Shown here: positions 7,130 to 17,500 of the stretch, one piece after another | Layout of the letters: each line of letters starts with the position of its first letter | How positions within the stretch are numbered: position 1 is the first letter of the stretch | Virus record (IMG/VR): IMGVR_UViG_3300042484_001840 | Location: 1-64,000 of that record | DNA: 64,000 nt | Source of the DNA: a virus | Strand: one strand, 5' to 3' | The notes under the pieces: generated by a model | Database searches by the model: none | What the model was told of the DNA's origin: nothing | The model's input: the letters and a program-made list of their open reading frames with translations, nothing else | Made by a program: the position numbers and the translations under genes

Positions 7130-9937
7130 TCATGCCTGTACAATGAAAATCTTTCCACCACTAGGTCCAGTATCCCCAACGGTGTATGACCGATAAGCCA
7201 AAAATGAGCGTACAGGGCGTACAAAAGCATTTGTTGTTTTTGTTTGACCATTTAGACTACCAGTATCTATTCTTTGCGTCCATGCCAAGGATGAACTGTT
7301 GAGGTACTCAGTTGAAGTCCAGTATGCGCCAGTCTGAAGGTCACCAATAGCCTCCCTCTGAATACGCAATTGAGCAAATTCATCCTTTGATGGCAAAAAC
7401 CAGTCAGAATAACCGCCATAAACTAAATCTGCACAATACGCAGAGGCGTTAGTTGACGCAACACCACCAGTATCAGCAATGATATCTATTGTATTTTGCG
7501 CTCCAGTACCAATAGCAACGCCATCAGCGGCAGTCAGTCCCCCAGTATTCGCAACAATAAATGCCTCATCTAATGAGCCATCACTATTTAGGCGAGCAAT
7601 AAAGTCAGTTATGGTAGTGCCAATTGTTACAAAAGTACCACCAATAATAATTTTTCCACTAGACTGAATTTCCACACCTTGGACACCCGCACTAGGAGTG
7701 CCATTGCCAATGAATGATGTGTCCAATGAGCCATTGCTATTCAGACGAACAAGATTGTTTGCTGTCGTGTCATTGAATGCAGTAAAATTTCCACCTACAA
7801 CTATTTTACCGTCAGACTGAATTCCCATATCATAAACACCAAGAGTTGCAGTAAATCCAGTACCAGCATTTGTAGTAAATGCGGTATCTAATGAGCCATC
7901 GCTATTCAGTCTTGCAATTCTATTTACGGTAGTCCCATTGAATGAAGTTATACCGCCACCTACTAATATTTTACCATCAGACTGAATTTGTATTACAAAA
8001 ACAGTGTTAATAAATCCAGTACCAGCAGCGGCAACGAAATCGGTGTCTAATGAACCACCACTATTTAGACGAGTTAAATACCTTGTAGTAGTTCCATCAA
8101 ATGTAGTAAAATATCCACCTACAACTATTTTACCGTCAGACTGAATTTTAATTGCTGAAACAATGTAATTAAATCCAGCACCAGTAGCAGTATCAAAATC
8201 AGTATCTAATGAACCATTACTATTTAGGCGAGTTAAATAATTTACGGTAGTTCCGTTGAATGTAGTAAATTGACCACCTACAACTATTTTGCCGTCAGAC
8301 TGAATTTCAATTGCTTCAACAACGCCATTAAATCCAGTACCAGTGTTAGTTGTAAAAGTTGTATCTAAAGTGCCATCAGAATTTAAGCGAACAATACGAC
8401 CTACGGTAGTTCCATTGAATGTCGTGAAAGAACCACCTACAAGTATTTTTCCGTCAGACTGAATTGCTATATAACTAACGGAGTGACTAAATCCAGTACC
8501 AGTAGTAAACGAGTTATCTAATGAGCCATCGCTATTCAGGCGAATTAAACAATTTACAATTATATTATTGAATGAAGTAAAACCACCACCAACAAGTATT
8601 CTTCCGTCAGACTGCGTTTTAGTTATATAAACGACCAGATTGGCACCCGCCTCAACCACACCAGAAGATGGTGCCCAAAGTCTAGTTACTTCTTGAGAGG
8701 CTGGCGCAACTTCAAAACATGTTATTGGAGTAAAAAATTCCTTACAGATGTGTTGAATCGTAAAACCCATTGGGCGTGATTTTTCTACAGCATTAATCAC
8801 TGTCTCGGAGTCTTCTAAGACAACCCCACCTGGAGTTTCCGATGTATATGTTTCAAGGGTAATAGTCCACGGGTTGACAATTGGATCTACTATATAATTT
8901 ACGGTTTTCGTGCCAGTAAGAACAGTTTGAGCAGATTCAATGATTGCAGTCTTTGTTCCAGCGTTGTGACCTATTCTTGCTGTCGTAATCTGATCTCGTC
9001 GCCCTTGGACAAAGTTGTTGTCAGAAGTATCGTATGACTCAATTTCATCCCAATCCGCCGTAGCGTTACCGTCAGCAGGATCGTCTATTAATGATACAAA
9101 AGAAGCCCATGTAGTTGGCAAGTTACCCCACGGAGTAGAGCCACCAGCAGATTGACTGAGTTTTGTGCCAACAATCTGGGCAAGCCAAGGAAGGAATTCC
9201 TTGTTCGCTACTTGTGGTTCAACTAAAGAACTTTTTGTTGAGTTGTCCGTTGCGTCATATCCGCCATCAATATCCAAATAGGGGAATGAGTCAAGTTCGT
9301 CAACTGCCTTACCTGCATAAGCCAAACCAACATCCATGAGCCTTAGCATGGGGAAATTGGGCGCTGTTTGCTCCGAGTCTTTTTCTATAAAAAATACTGG
9401 CATCCGTTCCATGCACATACGCAAAAAGAGGTTATTTCTAATTGCATAGGTGTTAGTCAAAACTGGGTGGGCTAAATAAATTGCTGAGTTATTGTGATTT
9501 ACAATTTGGATTGTTGTGGTGAAACCAGTATTTCCCTCAGTTGGGGGGACTACGATCTCTGGTCCACGAACAATTCCCCATGTGAGGGCGTTTAATACTG
9601 TTGTGACTGAACTGCTATCGCCATACGAAGAAGTGACAGTTACGGTTGCGGTTACTTTAGACTCACAATAGATGCGACCATAAAATGTAATGAAGTCATT
9701 CTTGTACGAAGATGGTAATTGAATCTGTTCGTGTTGTAATGTTACTTGACTAGAGGACGATGGGGTCACCTTTAGCGTATGGTATTGATTTTTAAATCTA
9801 AATGAAAAATCAACACTTGATGTTCCATTTGTGGTTTGCCAAGTTCCAGTAGATGTATTGAAATAAAAATCTTCTGGATCAAGTAAATTTCTACAACTAC
9901 CACTTAGGCTTTCCGCAGCATCAGAACTAGTAGCCAT
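7130..9937 (-). CDS. Tail protein I-like baseplate protein fused to delta-60 propeller and DUF1566-like domain
   Basis: This 935-residue multidomain tail protein has four parts. Residues 1-155 look like a beta jelly roll (DPEDFYFNTSTGTW, VTATVTVTSSYGD). Residues about 160-420 include EFLPWLAQIVGT and a later FVQGRRDQITTARIG, typical of P2 gpI-like tail proteins that join baseplate J to fibres. Residues about 431-798 hold seven repeats of about 53 residues with IQSDGKIxVGGxF...IxRLNSDGSLDxxF, the delta-60 repeat. Residues about 816-930 contain DWFLPSKDEF, YWTSTEYLNSSS and FVRPVRSF, the pattern of DUF1566/Lcl-type domains. The gene directly follows baseplate J (two-base gap), as gpI usually does. 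The fusion of gpI with a propeller and a lectin-like end suggests that baseplate connection and receptor binding are in one polypeptide. Confidence 0.85.
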   Translation of the reverse strand: MATSSDAAESLSGSCRNLLDPEDFYFNTSTGTWQTTNGTSSVDFSFRFKNQYHTLKVTPSSSSQVTLQHEQIQLPSSYKNDFITFYGRIYCESKVTATVTVTSSYGDSSSVTTVLNALTWGIVRGPEIVVPPTEGNTGFTTTIQIVNHNNSAIYLAHPVLTNTYAIRNNLFLRMCMERMPVFFIEKDSEQTAPNFPMLRLMDVGLAYAGKAVDELDSFPYLDIDGGYDATDNSTKSSLVEPQVANKEFLPWLAQIVGTKLSQSAGGSTPWGNLPTTWASFVSLIDDPADGNATADWDEIESYDTSDNNFVQGRRDQITTARIGHNAGTKTAIIESAQTVLTGTKTVNYIVDPIVNPWTITLETYTSETPGGVVLEDSETVINAVEKSRPMGFTIQHICKEFFTPITCFEVAPASQEVTRLWAPSSGVVEAGANLVVYITKTQSDGRILVGGGFTSFNNIIVNCLIRLNSDGSLDNSFTTGTGFSHSVSYIAIQSDGKILVGGSFTTFNGTTVGRIVRLNSDGTLDTTFTTNTGTGFNGVVEAIEIQSDGKIVVGGQFTTFNGTTVNYLTRLNSNGSLDTDFDTATGAGFNYIVSAIKIQSDGKIVVGGYFTTFDGTTTRYLTRLNSGGSLDTDFVAAAGTGFINTVFVIQIQSDGKILVGGGITSFNGTTVNRIARLNSDGSLDTAFTTNAGTGFTATLGVYDMGIQSDGKIVVGGNFTAFNDTTANNLVRLNSNGSLDTSFIGNGTPSAGVQGVEIQSSGKIIIGGTFVTIGTTITDFIARLNSDGSLDEAFIVANTGGLTAADGVAIGTGAQNTIDIIADTGGVASTNASAYCADLVYGGYSDWFLPSKDEFAQLRIQREAIGDLQTGAYWTSTEYLNSSSLAWTQRIDTGSLNGQTKTTNAFVRPVRSFLAYRSYTVGDTGPSGGKIFIVQA
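7545..8645 (-). repeat. Seven delta-60-type repeats inside the tail protein
   Basis: Seven consecutive units of roughly 159-165 bases encode the IQSDGKI-VGG...RLNSDGSLD pattern. DNA identity between units is high around the CAGTCTGACGG-like core, suggesting recent duplication or gene conversion. Exactly seven units would close a seven-bladed beta propeller. Confidence 0.85.
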
Positions 9938-9938
9938 A

Positions 9939-11453
9939 TTAAATGCTTTCTGTGGTTACGGAAGAGACGGGGAGCGTGCCTTTGAAGTTGAAAACAACAT
10001 TGCCAGAAACATCTACTGATGCAAGTTCACTACTATTTGCATTGACACTCATTGTGAATGAGTCAACATAGTCAACGCCAGAAATTTGAGAAACATCGGC
10101 AATCATCTGATTTTTACGAATTTGTGTTGTAAAAGGATATTCAGATGGAGATAAATAATTAGTTAAATATGAATCTATTTCTGTTCTAACATCAAGTGAT
10201 GAATAGCCTTCAATGACGGCAACTGAAACCGTAACTGAAATGTAAGCAAGAATAACATCGGTAATAGACACATCAAGACCACCAATGCATCTTGAAGCGA
10301 TATCGTCAGCAATTACGCCCTTTTGTTCTGCCGTTAGACTAGCGCCAGTTGAATCTGATAAGAAAATTGTAATAGCGCCAGTCTGTTCAGCAGCATCAAA
10401 TCGTACTGTGTCCAAGATCTCCACCTGAGGTGACTGCCCACCTACGGTGGTTAGAACGGTAGTTGCCGCTCCAGTATAAGAATATTCAGCAACTACGCTT
10501 CCACTAGCAACTACACTTGCATTAGTGCCTGAGATGCCCCAAATGGTTTCATAATCATTAATCCCAGTATTTGTAACTCGGACCGTTGAGGCTGCGCTCA
10601 TAATGGGAAATGAGGCTGTTGGTAAGGTATAAAAACTTTCGCCAGTTGAAGTATATTTAATGGCATCATAGCCAGTTCCAGTATTGGCGAAGACTGCCCG
10701 TACTACGCCTGCCGAGTACCTACCAAGTGAATCTGCCTCTAATTTAACCAAACGAGTCAAGTCATATGTTTCTACACGGTAGGTGTCAGAGTAATTCGTC
10801 AAAATATAGTCTGTTGTCTGCGATGCCGTAGCCAATGAACGACTAAGACTTCCGAGGTATGTCCGTGTACGGCTAAAGAATTCAGCGTCTGTTTCCGTTG
10901 CCTCACCTTGAACTAAGGTTCCATCAAATTGTGCGTCAATTAATTTGACAATTGGACTCAAAATTGTCAAAACTGTTCCATCAGCAATAACTGGTTTTGC
11001 GCCAGAAGTAATTGCCTTTACCTGCGTTGAAGCCGACTCCGTATCCCCGCTGGCAATAGTTACTGATGCCGTGGTCTCAAAGATATGAAGGACCACTTGG
11101 TCGTCAGTAGTCTCGTAGTATCCAACTTGAGTTCCAGCAGGAATCGTCAAGCCAGAATCATCAATTGCCGAAAAGATAACAGCACCAGAAGCAAATGTTG
11201 ACTCAAGGCGATACATGCCCATGACGCGGAGCATTCCCTCAATGAGGCTATTTGGAAGCCTATTGATCGCCCCCGTGACGAGACCTGAGACATACGCCAT
11301 TGCCTGAAGCATGGCATCTTCCACGGTTCCTGTTCGTGGGTCAAACTCGGGGAGCGCGATAAGGGCGTATTCACGGGCAAGCGAATAAATATCTGATGGC
11401 TGTAAATCATTAACCGTAAGGTCAATGTATTCACTAAAATCTGGTGATGCCAT
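9939..11453 (-). CDS. Baseplate J-like protein
   Basis: This 504-residue baseplate wedge component belongs to the gpJ/gp6-like family of contractile-tail phages. Family features seen are an N-terminal helical part (IYSLAREYALIALPEFDPRTGTVEDAMLQAMA), a beta region with SGLTIPAGTQVGY (the 'IPAGT' motif typical of gpJ), an ETDAEFFSRTRTYLGSLSRSLATASQ stretch, and a C-terminal part with YSSLDVRTEIDSYLTNYLSP and SGVDYVDSF. Its start overlaps the stop of the gp25-like gene by one base, and the tail protein I-like gene follows after two bases. The order gp25-J-I is the classic myovirus baseplate order. Confidence 0.93.
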   Translation of the reverse strand: MASPDFSEYIDLTVNDLQPSDIYSLAREYALIALPEFDPRTGTVEDAMLQAMAYVSGLVTGAINRLPNSLIEGMLRVMGMYRLESTFASGAVIFSAIDDSGLTIPAGTQVGYYETTDDQVVLHIFETTASVTIASGDTESASTQVKAITSGAKPVIADGTVLTILSPIVKLIDAQFDGTLVQGEATETDAEFFSRTRTYLGSLSRSLATASQTTDYILTNYSDTYRVETYDLTRLVKLEADSLGRYSAGVVRAVFANTGTGYDAIKYTSTGESFYTLPTASFPIMSAASTVRVTNTGINDYETIWGISGTNASVVASGSVVAEYSYTGAATTVLTTVGGQSPQVEILDTVRFDAAEQTGAITIFLSDSTGASLTAEQKGVIADDIASRCIGGLDVSITDVILAYISVTVSVAVIEGYSSLDVRTEIDSYLTNYLSPSEYPFTTQIRKNQMIADVSQISGVDYVDSFTMSVNANSSELASVDVSGNVVFNFKGTLPVSSVTTESI

Positions 11454-11752
11454 TATGTATTCCTCTGCCTAAAGCCTAAACCGATTTCAACTAAGCCTGT
11501 TTCGGTTTCTGATATCTGAACATTGTCAATCATAATTTCTGGAATGAACGCTCCAGCGGTAAACGCCAAGTCTCGCGTTAATGCGGATTGAAATGTAGGG
11601 TCTTCAATTCCGTATGTAGGAGTTATTGGTAATTCACCAGGAATGATCTGGATTGATAGAGCAAGTAATTGCGCGTAATAGTCGTCTGAAGAATCTGTCA
11701 ATTTTTTGACAGCACCATTATAGAATTGAATCGGAAAACGCAGAGTATCCAT
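11453..11752 (-). CDS. gp25/gpW-like baseplate wedge protein
   Basis: This 99-residue protein is of the length and pattern of the gp25-like family that forms the inner baseplate of contractile tails. It opens LRFPIQFYNGAVKKLTD, has a middle helix (SDDYYAQLLALSIQIIPGELP), a PTYGIEDPTFQ segment and a C-terminal strand (VEIGLGFRQR). The typical GERxxxPxxG motif appears here in altered form as PGELPITPTYG. Its end couples to the baseplate J start. It lies between the OB-fold spike gene and baseplate J. Confidence 0.88.
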   Translation of the reverse strand: MDTLRFPIQFYNGAVKKLTDSSDDYYAQLLALSIQIIPGELPITPTYGIEDPTFQSALTRDLAFTAGAFIPEIMIDNVQISETETGLVEIGLGFRQRNT

Positions 11753-11779
11753 ACTACTATTTTGCCATCTTTTTGCTCA

Positions 11780-12082
11780 TCAGGCAGAACCACCATCAAG
11801 CGACTGAGGAGCGGTAGCGATGCCACTTAATGCAATTTTACCAATAACAACCAACTCGGATTTAGAATTGTTTAAAAAGGCGCAAATAACACTGTCATTG
11901 ACCGCTGGGATGGCTTCAACCCCAGAAACAACGCATGGACCAAAAGCGTAACCTGGTGCGACGGCACGAAGTTCAACATAGACCTGAGAGCCGACAACAC
12001 GCCTAACTATCCCATAGTGAATGCCACCCTGAAATGGGACGGAAACTGCCTTGTTTCTGGCTGTGAAATTAGGATTCTGCAT
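11780..12082 (-). CDS. OB-fold baseplate spike/assembly protein
   Basis: This 100-residue protein has a beta-barrel pattern: GIVRRVVGSQVYVELRAV...FGPCVVSG...VNDSVICAFLNN...ELVVIGKI. This matches the OB fold of gpV/gp5 N-terminal and related spike proteins. No C-terminal beta-helix tip is encoded, so it is either a minimal spike base or requires a separate tip. The ATG at 12082 is preceded by an AGGAGT ribosome site and the hub gene ends 12 bases upstream. Role: closure of the tube under the hub, part of the puncturing device. Assignment is by fold pattern and gene order. Confidence 0.75.
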   Translation of the reverse strand: MQNPNFTARNKAVSVPFQGGIHYGIVRRVVGSQVYVELRAVAPGYAFGPCVVSGVEAIPAVNDSVICAFLNNSKSELVVIGKIALSGIATAPQSLDGGSA

Positions 12083-12093
12083 AATTTTTACTC

Positions 12094-13815
12094 CTAAACA
12101 AGACCAGGATAGTTTTGTTTAAATGATTTTTTTGAGTCATATGGAGTAATAAGAAGTTTAACGACACTTTCTTGGCGCACTGCTCTAAAAAATATTTGAT
12201 CATTGAATGCCATAAGTAAATTGTTAGCCTCATTATATTTTTGTATTTTTGCGTTTTTAGTAGGTAATCCATAAATTAATTTTGCCAGCCTCTTTGCACT
12301 AGATTTCATAGTCTCTTTTGATACCCCAGCCTGAGACTGCATATGTTGTCCATTTATGTATTTATCAATTAAAGTATTAACAGCCGCTGGATAAGTCTGT
12401 TGAGGAAGATTAAGTAAATCAATACCGCCACTTGCACCAGAAGAATCAGTTGCACCTTGCGCTGGGGTTACTGTTGTTGTGCCAGTAACTATAGTGGGAA
12501 TCCCTCCTTCTTCTATTGCGGCGAGTGCATCGGGAGATAAGCCCCCAGCAACTGCATATGTTTTTACTGGAATACCAAACATAAAACCCCATAAAATACT
12601 TTCAGCCAAAGCCTTATCTTTCGTTGAAAGTTTTGTAGAATTTTTAATAATAACTTTAGCACTTTCAACACTTCCTCCTCCTCTTAAGAAGTTGGCGGCT
12701 ATATTTACTAAATCTTTAATGAGGTTTCCATTAGAACCCGTATACCTAATATGTGCGAGATATTCTTCCGTATACTTCTTAGAGCCACCAAACTTTACTT
12801 TTGAAAAGTCAATAGCAAATTTGTTTTCTTCTTCAGTGTCGGGGTTACCAATTTCATTATCTTCAGGATTCCCGCCTGATTTTGTCGTGTCTTTTTTTGT
12901 TCCGTTAGTAGAAATGTTTTCTTTATTTGGGTCAACTGGCGTGCGGAACTGAACTCCAACGGGTTCAAAAGTTCCCTCACCGAACTGAACATCACTAATT
13001 AAATAAAAACCATCAAACCCATGCATTCCGCCAATAAGAATAGTCATACCAGGTCTGAGCGAAATGCCGTTTGCCCTATCCACGGTCATAGAACCAGAGG
13101 CAGCGCGAACATCGTCATCCGAGCGACGAATGGTAGGCATGTCTAGAAGAACATATTTATCTATTACTTCTGGAAAATAATCAACTGTCGGCTCTGGCCA
13201 GATAAAAGGAATAAACTTTATATCTCCATAAACAAATTTGGGATCTCCCCACTTGCCAAGAAGCCATTTTTCTGAAGCATAAAAAAGAGTATTGTCAGAT
13301 ACAAAACAAACAAACTCTTGCTCACCAGCAGCGCTTTGTAAAACACTCCAAACAGAGTCGTCAGTGGTACCACTATTAGACTTGACTGTAGCCTGCTTTT
13401 TGGCATCTTTTTGTCCAACAAAGTTCATGTTGTAGCGCAGTGCCATTCTTTGAGCAAGGTCATATCCTGAAATGCCGTTGAATGCCTCAGGGCGCTTATC
13501 TCTCTTCATCAACTGGATAGCCTTTGAACGACAATCAAGTTGATGCTTTGGATGTATTCCTTCACTCCGTGATGTTTCTATGGCTGCAATTTCAAAAAGC
13601 AATCCTTTATAAAAAGCATCTCGTCTAATTTGAAAATAGTTAGCCTTAGCCATTTTGAACTCTGGGTCAATAACGCTTACTGAGATTTCGGATGACCCAG
13701 AAATAGTCAAAGAGACACTTAGTTCTGTTATTGCTGCCGAAATATCCCTATTGGAAAAAGTTCCTAAGTCGCCAAGACTAAATAAATTTATGTCAATGTT
13801 GTCAAAGTATGCCAT
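12094..13815 (-). CDS. Baseplate hub protein (gpD/gp27-like)
   Basis: This 573-residue protein has N-terminal 310 residues that follow the late-control-D/hub pattern: strand-rich start (DISAAITELSVSLTISGSSEISVSVID), a domain including YDLAQRMALRYNM, DDSVWSVLQSAAGEQEFVCFV, then a beta region with LRPGMTILIGG and GFYLISDVQF. From about 315 to 345 there is a charged, low-complexity linker (KKDTTKSGGNPEDNEIGNPD). The C-terminal 230 residues contain helices (LIKDLVNIAANFLRGGG) and no catalytic motif I can identify. The start overlaps the stop of the upstream gene by one base. Hub function rests on the N-terminal pattern and on its place between tape measure and spike. Confidence 0.82.
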   Translation of the reverse strand: MAYFDNIDINLFSLGDLGTFSNRDISAAITELSVSLTISGSSEISVSVIDPEFKMAKANYFQIRRDAFYKGLLFEIAAIETSRSEGIHPKHQLDCRSKAIQLMKRDKRPEAFNGISGYDLAQRMALRYNMNFVGQKDAKKQATVKSNSGTTDDSVWSVLQSAAGEQEFVCFVSDNTLFYASEKWLLGKWGDPKFVYGDIKFIPFIWPEPTVDYFPEVIDKYVLLDMPTIRRSDDDVRAASGSMTVDRANGISLRPGMTILIGGMHGFDGFYLISDVQFGEGTFEPVGVQFRTPVDPNKENISTNGTKKDTTKSGGNPEDNEIGNPDTEEENKFAIDFSKVKFGGSKKYTEEYLAHIRYTGSNGNLIKDLVNIAANFLRGGGSVESAKVIIKNSTKLSTKDKALAESILWGFMFGIPVKTYAVAGGLSPDALAAIEEGGIPTIVTGTTTVTPAQGATDSSGASGGIDLLNLPQQTYPAAVNTLIDKYINGQHMQSQAGVSKETMKSSAKRLAKLIYGLPTKNAKIQKYNEANNLLMAFNDQIFFRAVRQESVVKLLITPYDSKKSFKQNYPGLV

Positions 13816-14558
13816 TATCCTGTTGGTCCTATAATATTGCCACTATATTTATCTCTATCACGGACGGATGTATAACTAATAAACTCATCTTGAGGGTTTG
13901 GACCACCCTTTTTGGGAATGTCAACAGCCGTGTTATAGGTGATTTTAGGCAACTCTGCAATAACGACCCTTGGATTAACATTTTCAACCAATGTCATATT
14001 TGCCTCAGCGGCAGTGATCTGGTTTGAATCATTTCTACGCATAGAACTAAAATTCAAGTCTTGAATAGACCAGAAAATGTTTTTAGATGCGTCAGTCGTC
14101 CCTATTGGATTAGAAATTTGCTTATCCAGGTTTGTAAAAAATACAGGGCGGGCAATGTTTGCTATGTCAAACAATAATTCTAAATCATTATCAACAGATG
14201 TAAACAAACCATCTTTTGGAACTGCAACTAAAAACTTGATAGATAACTGTCTTGACCTAAATCTACTGAATGCAACAATTGGCATTTTGCCAGGACGAGA
14301 AATTTCTTGCAACTCTGGTCCCATATTGCCATACTGGATTTGCTGTGGGGTAAAAGGAAAAGTAAATGAAATTTGCGGCTGAGTTGCAATACTTCTTGTT
14401 ACATGCATTGTTACAGGAAGGGCATTTGCAGTGTTTGTATAGGCTGTTTTAGTTAATTCAACTGTATCAAGTGGATTGCGCTTAAACTTTGTAACAGTCG
14501 TTGAAATAAAGGTACGAGAACTTGGTTTGACAGAGCGCAGATCACTATTGGTTGCCAT
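13815..14558 (-). CDS. Tail/baseplate protein downstream of tape measure
   Basis: This 247-residue protein contains FTFPFTPQQIQYGNMGPELQ, IVAFSRFRSRQLSIKFLVAV and DNDLELLFDIANIARPVFF. It resembles proteins encoded between tape measure and hub in contractile phages, which often link the tail tube end to the hub (tail tube initiator or LysM-type). I see no definite LysM motif. Its start is two bases beyond the tape measure stop and its stop couples to the hub start. Function by position: inner tail-baseplate junction. Confidence 0.68.
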   Translation of the reverse strand: MATNSDLRSVKPSSRTFISTTVTKFKRNPLDTVELTKTAYTNTANALPVTMHVTRSIATQPQISFTFPFTPQQIQYGNMGPELQEISRPGKMPIVAFSRFRSRQLSIKFLVAVPKDGLFTSVDNDLELLFDIANIARPVFFTNLDKQISNPIGTTDASKNIFWSIQDLNFSSMRRNDSNQITAAEANMTLVENVNPRVVIAELPKITYNTAVDIPKKGGPNPQDEFISYTSVRDRDKYSGNIIGPTG

Positions 14559-14560
14559 GA

Positions 14561-17500
14561 TTAGTACCTCTCATTGCGTGAGCGTTGTGCACGCTCAATC
14601 TGATACATGACTTCAGATGCCAGAGCATTGACATCCATATTTGGAGTGGCATTGATAACTAAATTAACATTTGAAGTACTACTTGATGACGGAGCCATGA
14701 TTGGAGCACCCATGTACGGAGTAGTCGTATCACCAACAGGACCATTGCTTGGTACGACATGAAGATGGCGAGCACTGCCATTGCCGTGGAATTCCGCAAA
14801 TCCGCCAGCCTTATTAATCGCCTGTCCGTAGAGTCCAAGGTTTTGACCAACGAGGTCATATGCGCGTCCAGCGGCGTGATCTGAAGACATAGAACCAAGA
14901 GCATTGGTTCTGAAGCCTGATGTCACTGTACGCTTGCCAGCAATCTGAGCATCAAATGCGGAATGCTTACCCATGGTATTCAACATATTTCGTCGGGGAC
15001 TTGCTGTATCTCCGCCAAGTTCGTCAATAATCATTTGAGCGGCTGTACCCAACTTGGTTACCGCAGTACCAAATGCATCCCCAGCATCAACCCACTCAAC
15101 CATTCCAAGAGAGAGGTCATCAACAGAAGCGCGCAAGAGTTCTTCATTTGTTTTCTGAAGTTTTATGTTGTTTGCAAAATCTTCGCCCAGAGCACCACTT
15201 AATTGAGAGTTTATATCGTCATTAATTGATACACCATGAGGAGTTTGTGTGTATTGTGGAGTTAGAAATTCCCCAGCGTTGATTTTGCCAACTATTCTTA
15301 GATACTCATCAATACCCTGCGTAGCAAGGACATTGTTCAGCATTCCAGTTATATCTGCGACACTACCACCCTCATAACCAACACCAGCAAGACCAGAAAC
15401 AAGGTTTTCGGCAGCGGAACCAGAAACAGCACCAGCAAATCCTTGAGCACCAAAAGCAGCCTCCATTATTTTTGCATTGTCACCATTAAACAATGCATCT
15501 GTAATCCGTGTTCCATTAGGATCAGTCAGAACGCCATAACCAATCTTGCCATTTTCATCATAACCGTAAGCATTATATTGTGAACCTTCTTTTGTTCCAA
15601 TATTTCTATACAAAGCCTCAAATGCCTTTACTGGGTCTCCACCAGAAGCAAGAAGTTGTTCTTGGAACATTCCCTCAAGGAATGCTGCTGTATCTTCTGG
15701 GGTTAGGGTGCCAGCAAGTGCTTTCTCGCGAGTTGTTTGAGCAAGTTCATTAGCAACTTTAGGGGCATTTAAGATATCCACTTGTTTTCTAATATTACTA
15801 ACTGCGGTCGCATAGGCATCTGTTAGGTAATTATTTAGGTCGTCACCAAAGCGCATTGTTGCAATACCAGTAGCGGCAAGAACATCTTGGAGTGTCATCA
15901 TGCCATTAGCCAACGAAAATTCTGCGGAGTTTGCTAATTTTGCAATTTCTTCACTAGTTAAGCCGCTCGCGGCGCTTAGATCCTCAAAACGAGACTCCAT
16001 TAATTTGATTCCACCCTCAAGTGATTCTTTTTGCACTTCCCACTGTTTATTTGCTTCGTCTAGTGCGGTTCCACTCTTGAGTTGACCATCTGCCATTATT
16101 TGTGCATATTTTCCAAATTCTTGCATTGCTAGTTTTGCTGATTCAAGGTCATTTTGACCTAAAGAATTATTTACAATGTCTGAATATCCATCAACAAACT
16201 TACCAGCGGCTTCCCTTGCCATTTTTTTGTATTTTCCATCTTGCATCCAGCCCTTAATACCACCGTAAATAGCACCAATAGTTCCTGCAACAATTGCTCC
16301 AACGGCAGGACCGACACCAGGAATAGGAATAACATTACCGACAATAGCGCCAGCACCAGCCCACGCTGCTCCAGTTGCTAAGGCTCCAGTTGCCGTTGAG
16401 GCGGCTCTACTTCCCCCAGTTTTACGGTAAGCCAAATCCGACAGTTGGTCACCAGCCTGATAACCAACTGTTCCGAGGGTAGTAACAGCAGCGCCTAGAC
16501 CACCACCAAGAAGAGGTATTTTATTTCCAACAACAGCACCAACGATAGCGGATGAAATTATGTCATTAATAATATCTGGACCAGGTAGCATCTGAGCAAA
16601 AGCAGCGGCACCTAAGGCTGCTGTAGTTCTATTATTATTGACCCAATTTGCACCCCTCTTACCCCTATCTACCATTCTGTCTTTAAATCCCCCAAATCCA
16701 CCCTCACCAGTCATTGCTTTCATTGCCATCATTGGTCCAACCATGCCAATAAAGGCACCAAGCGGACCCATCTTTGAAAAACTTCGGATAATGGAACTTA
16801 AACCACCAACCATTTTTCCAATAATTTCCGCAATTGTTGTAAGTGTTGGCAATGCTTTCATAAATGCTTCACGCATAGCACCAAATAAATCAAGTATTTT
16901 GGTAATTAAGTTTTCAATAGAGTCACCGAATTTTAAAAACTTATCTTCATTACCAACAACCATGTCACCAAAGTTTTCAAAGTTCTTTTTAAGTCCGCTA
17001 CCAAGCGCCTTGATAATTCCACCAAGGAACTTATTAATAATTTTGCTAGCAGCACTAAATCTTTGTAGATACGCAGTAAAAGAACCAAAGGCTGATTTGA
17101 CTTTTTCCCAAAATGATGCGAATGATTTAAAGAAACCTTCTTGTCTTGGGACATACTCTCGCATGAACTTCACTAAGAACTGCGAAATAACATCTATACC
17201 GTTAACAAATTTGTCTAAAAGTCCACCTTGGGCATAGTCAGCAACAAGTGGACTAATTGCAGTGAATGTCCGCACTACAATGCGTCGGATTTCTTCAAAC
17301 GCATACTGGACAGGCTCAATAAATTGAGCACCAAGGTCACCAAACATGACCTGCATTTGAGTAACAAAGGATTTAAACTGACCAAGTAAAGAGCCTTGCA
17401 CCGCTGCTGAAGCACCAGAAACTCCAGCCTTCTTTGCAAACTCGCCCGATGAGAACATCTTGATAATTTCTGCGCTAGTCATCTTTCCGCCAGCAATCAT

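Noticed and set aside
7130-7490. DUF1566-like domain as target of a diversity-generating retroelement
   Set aside because: DUF1566/lectin-like ends are frequent retroelement targets, but no reverse transcriptase or template repeat was seen in the window, and the domain is followed by further sequence. A search of the rest of the genome for a reverse transcriptase would settle it.
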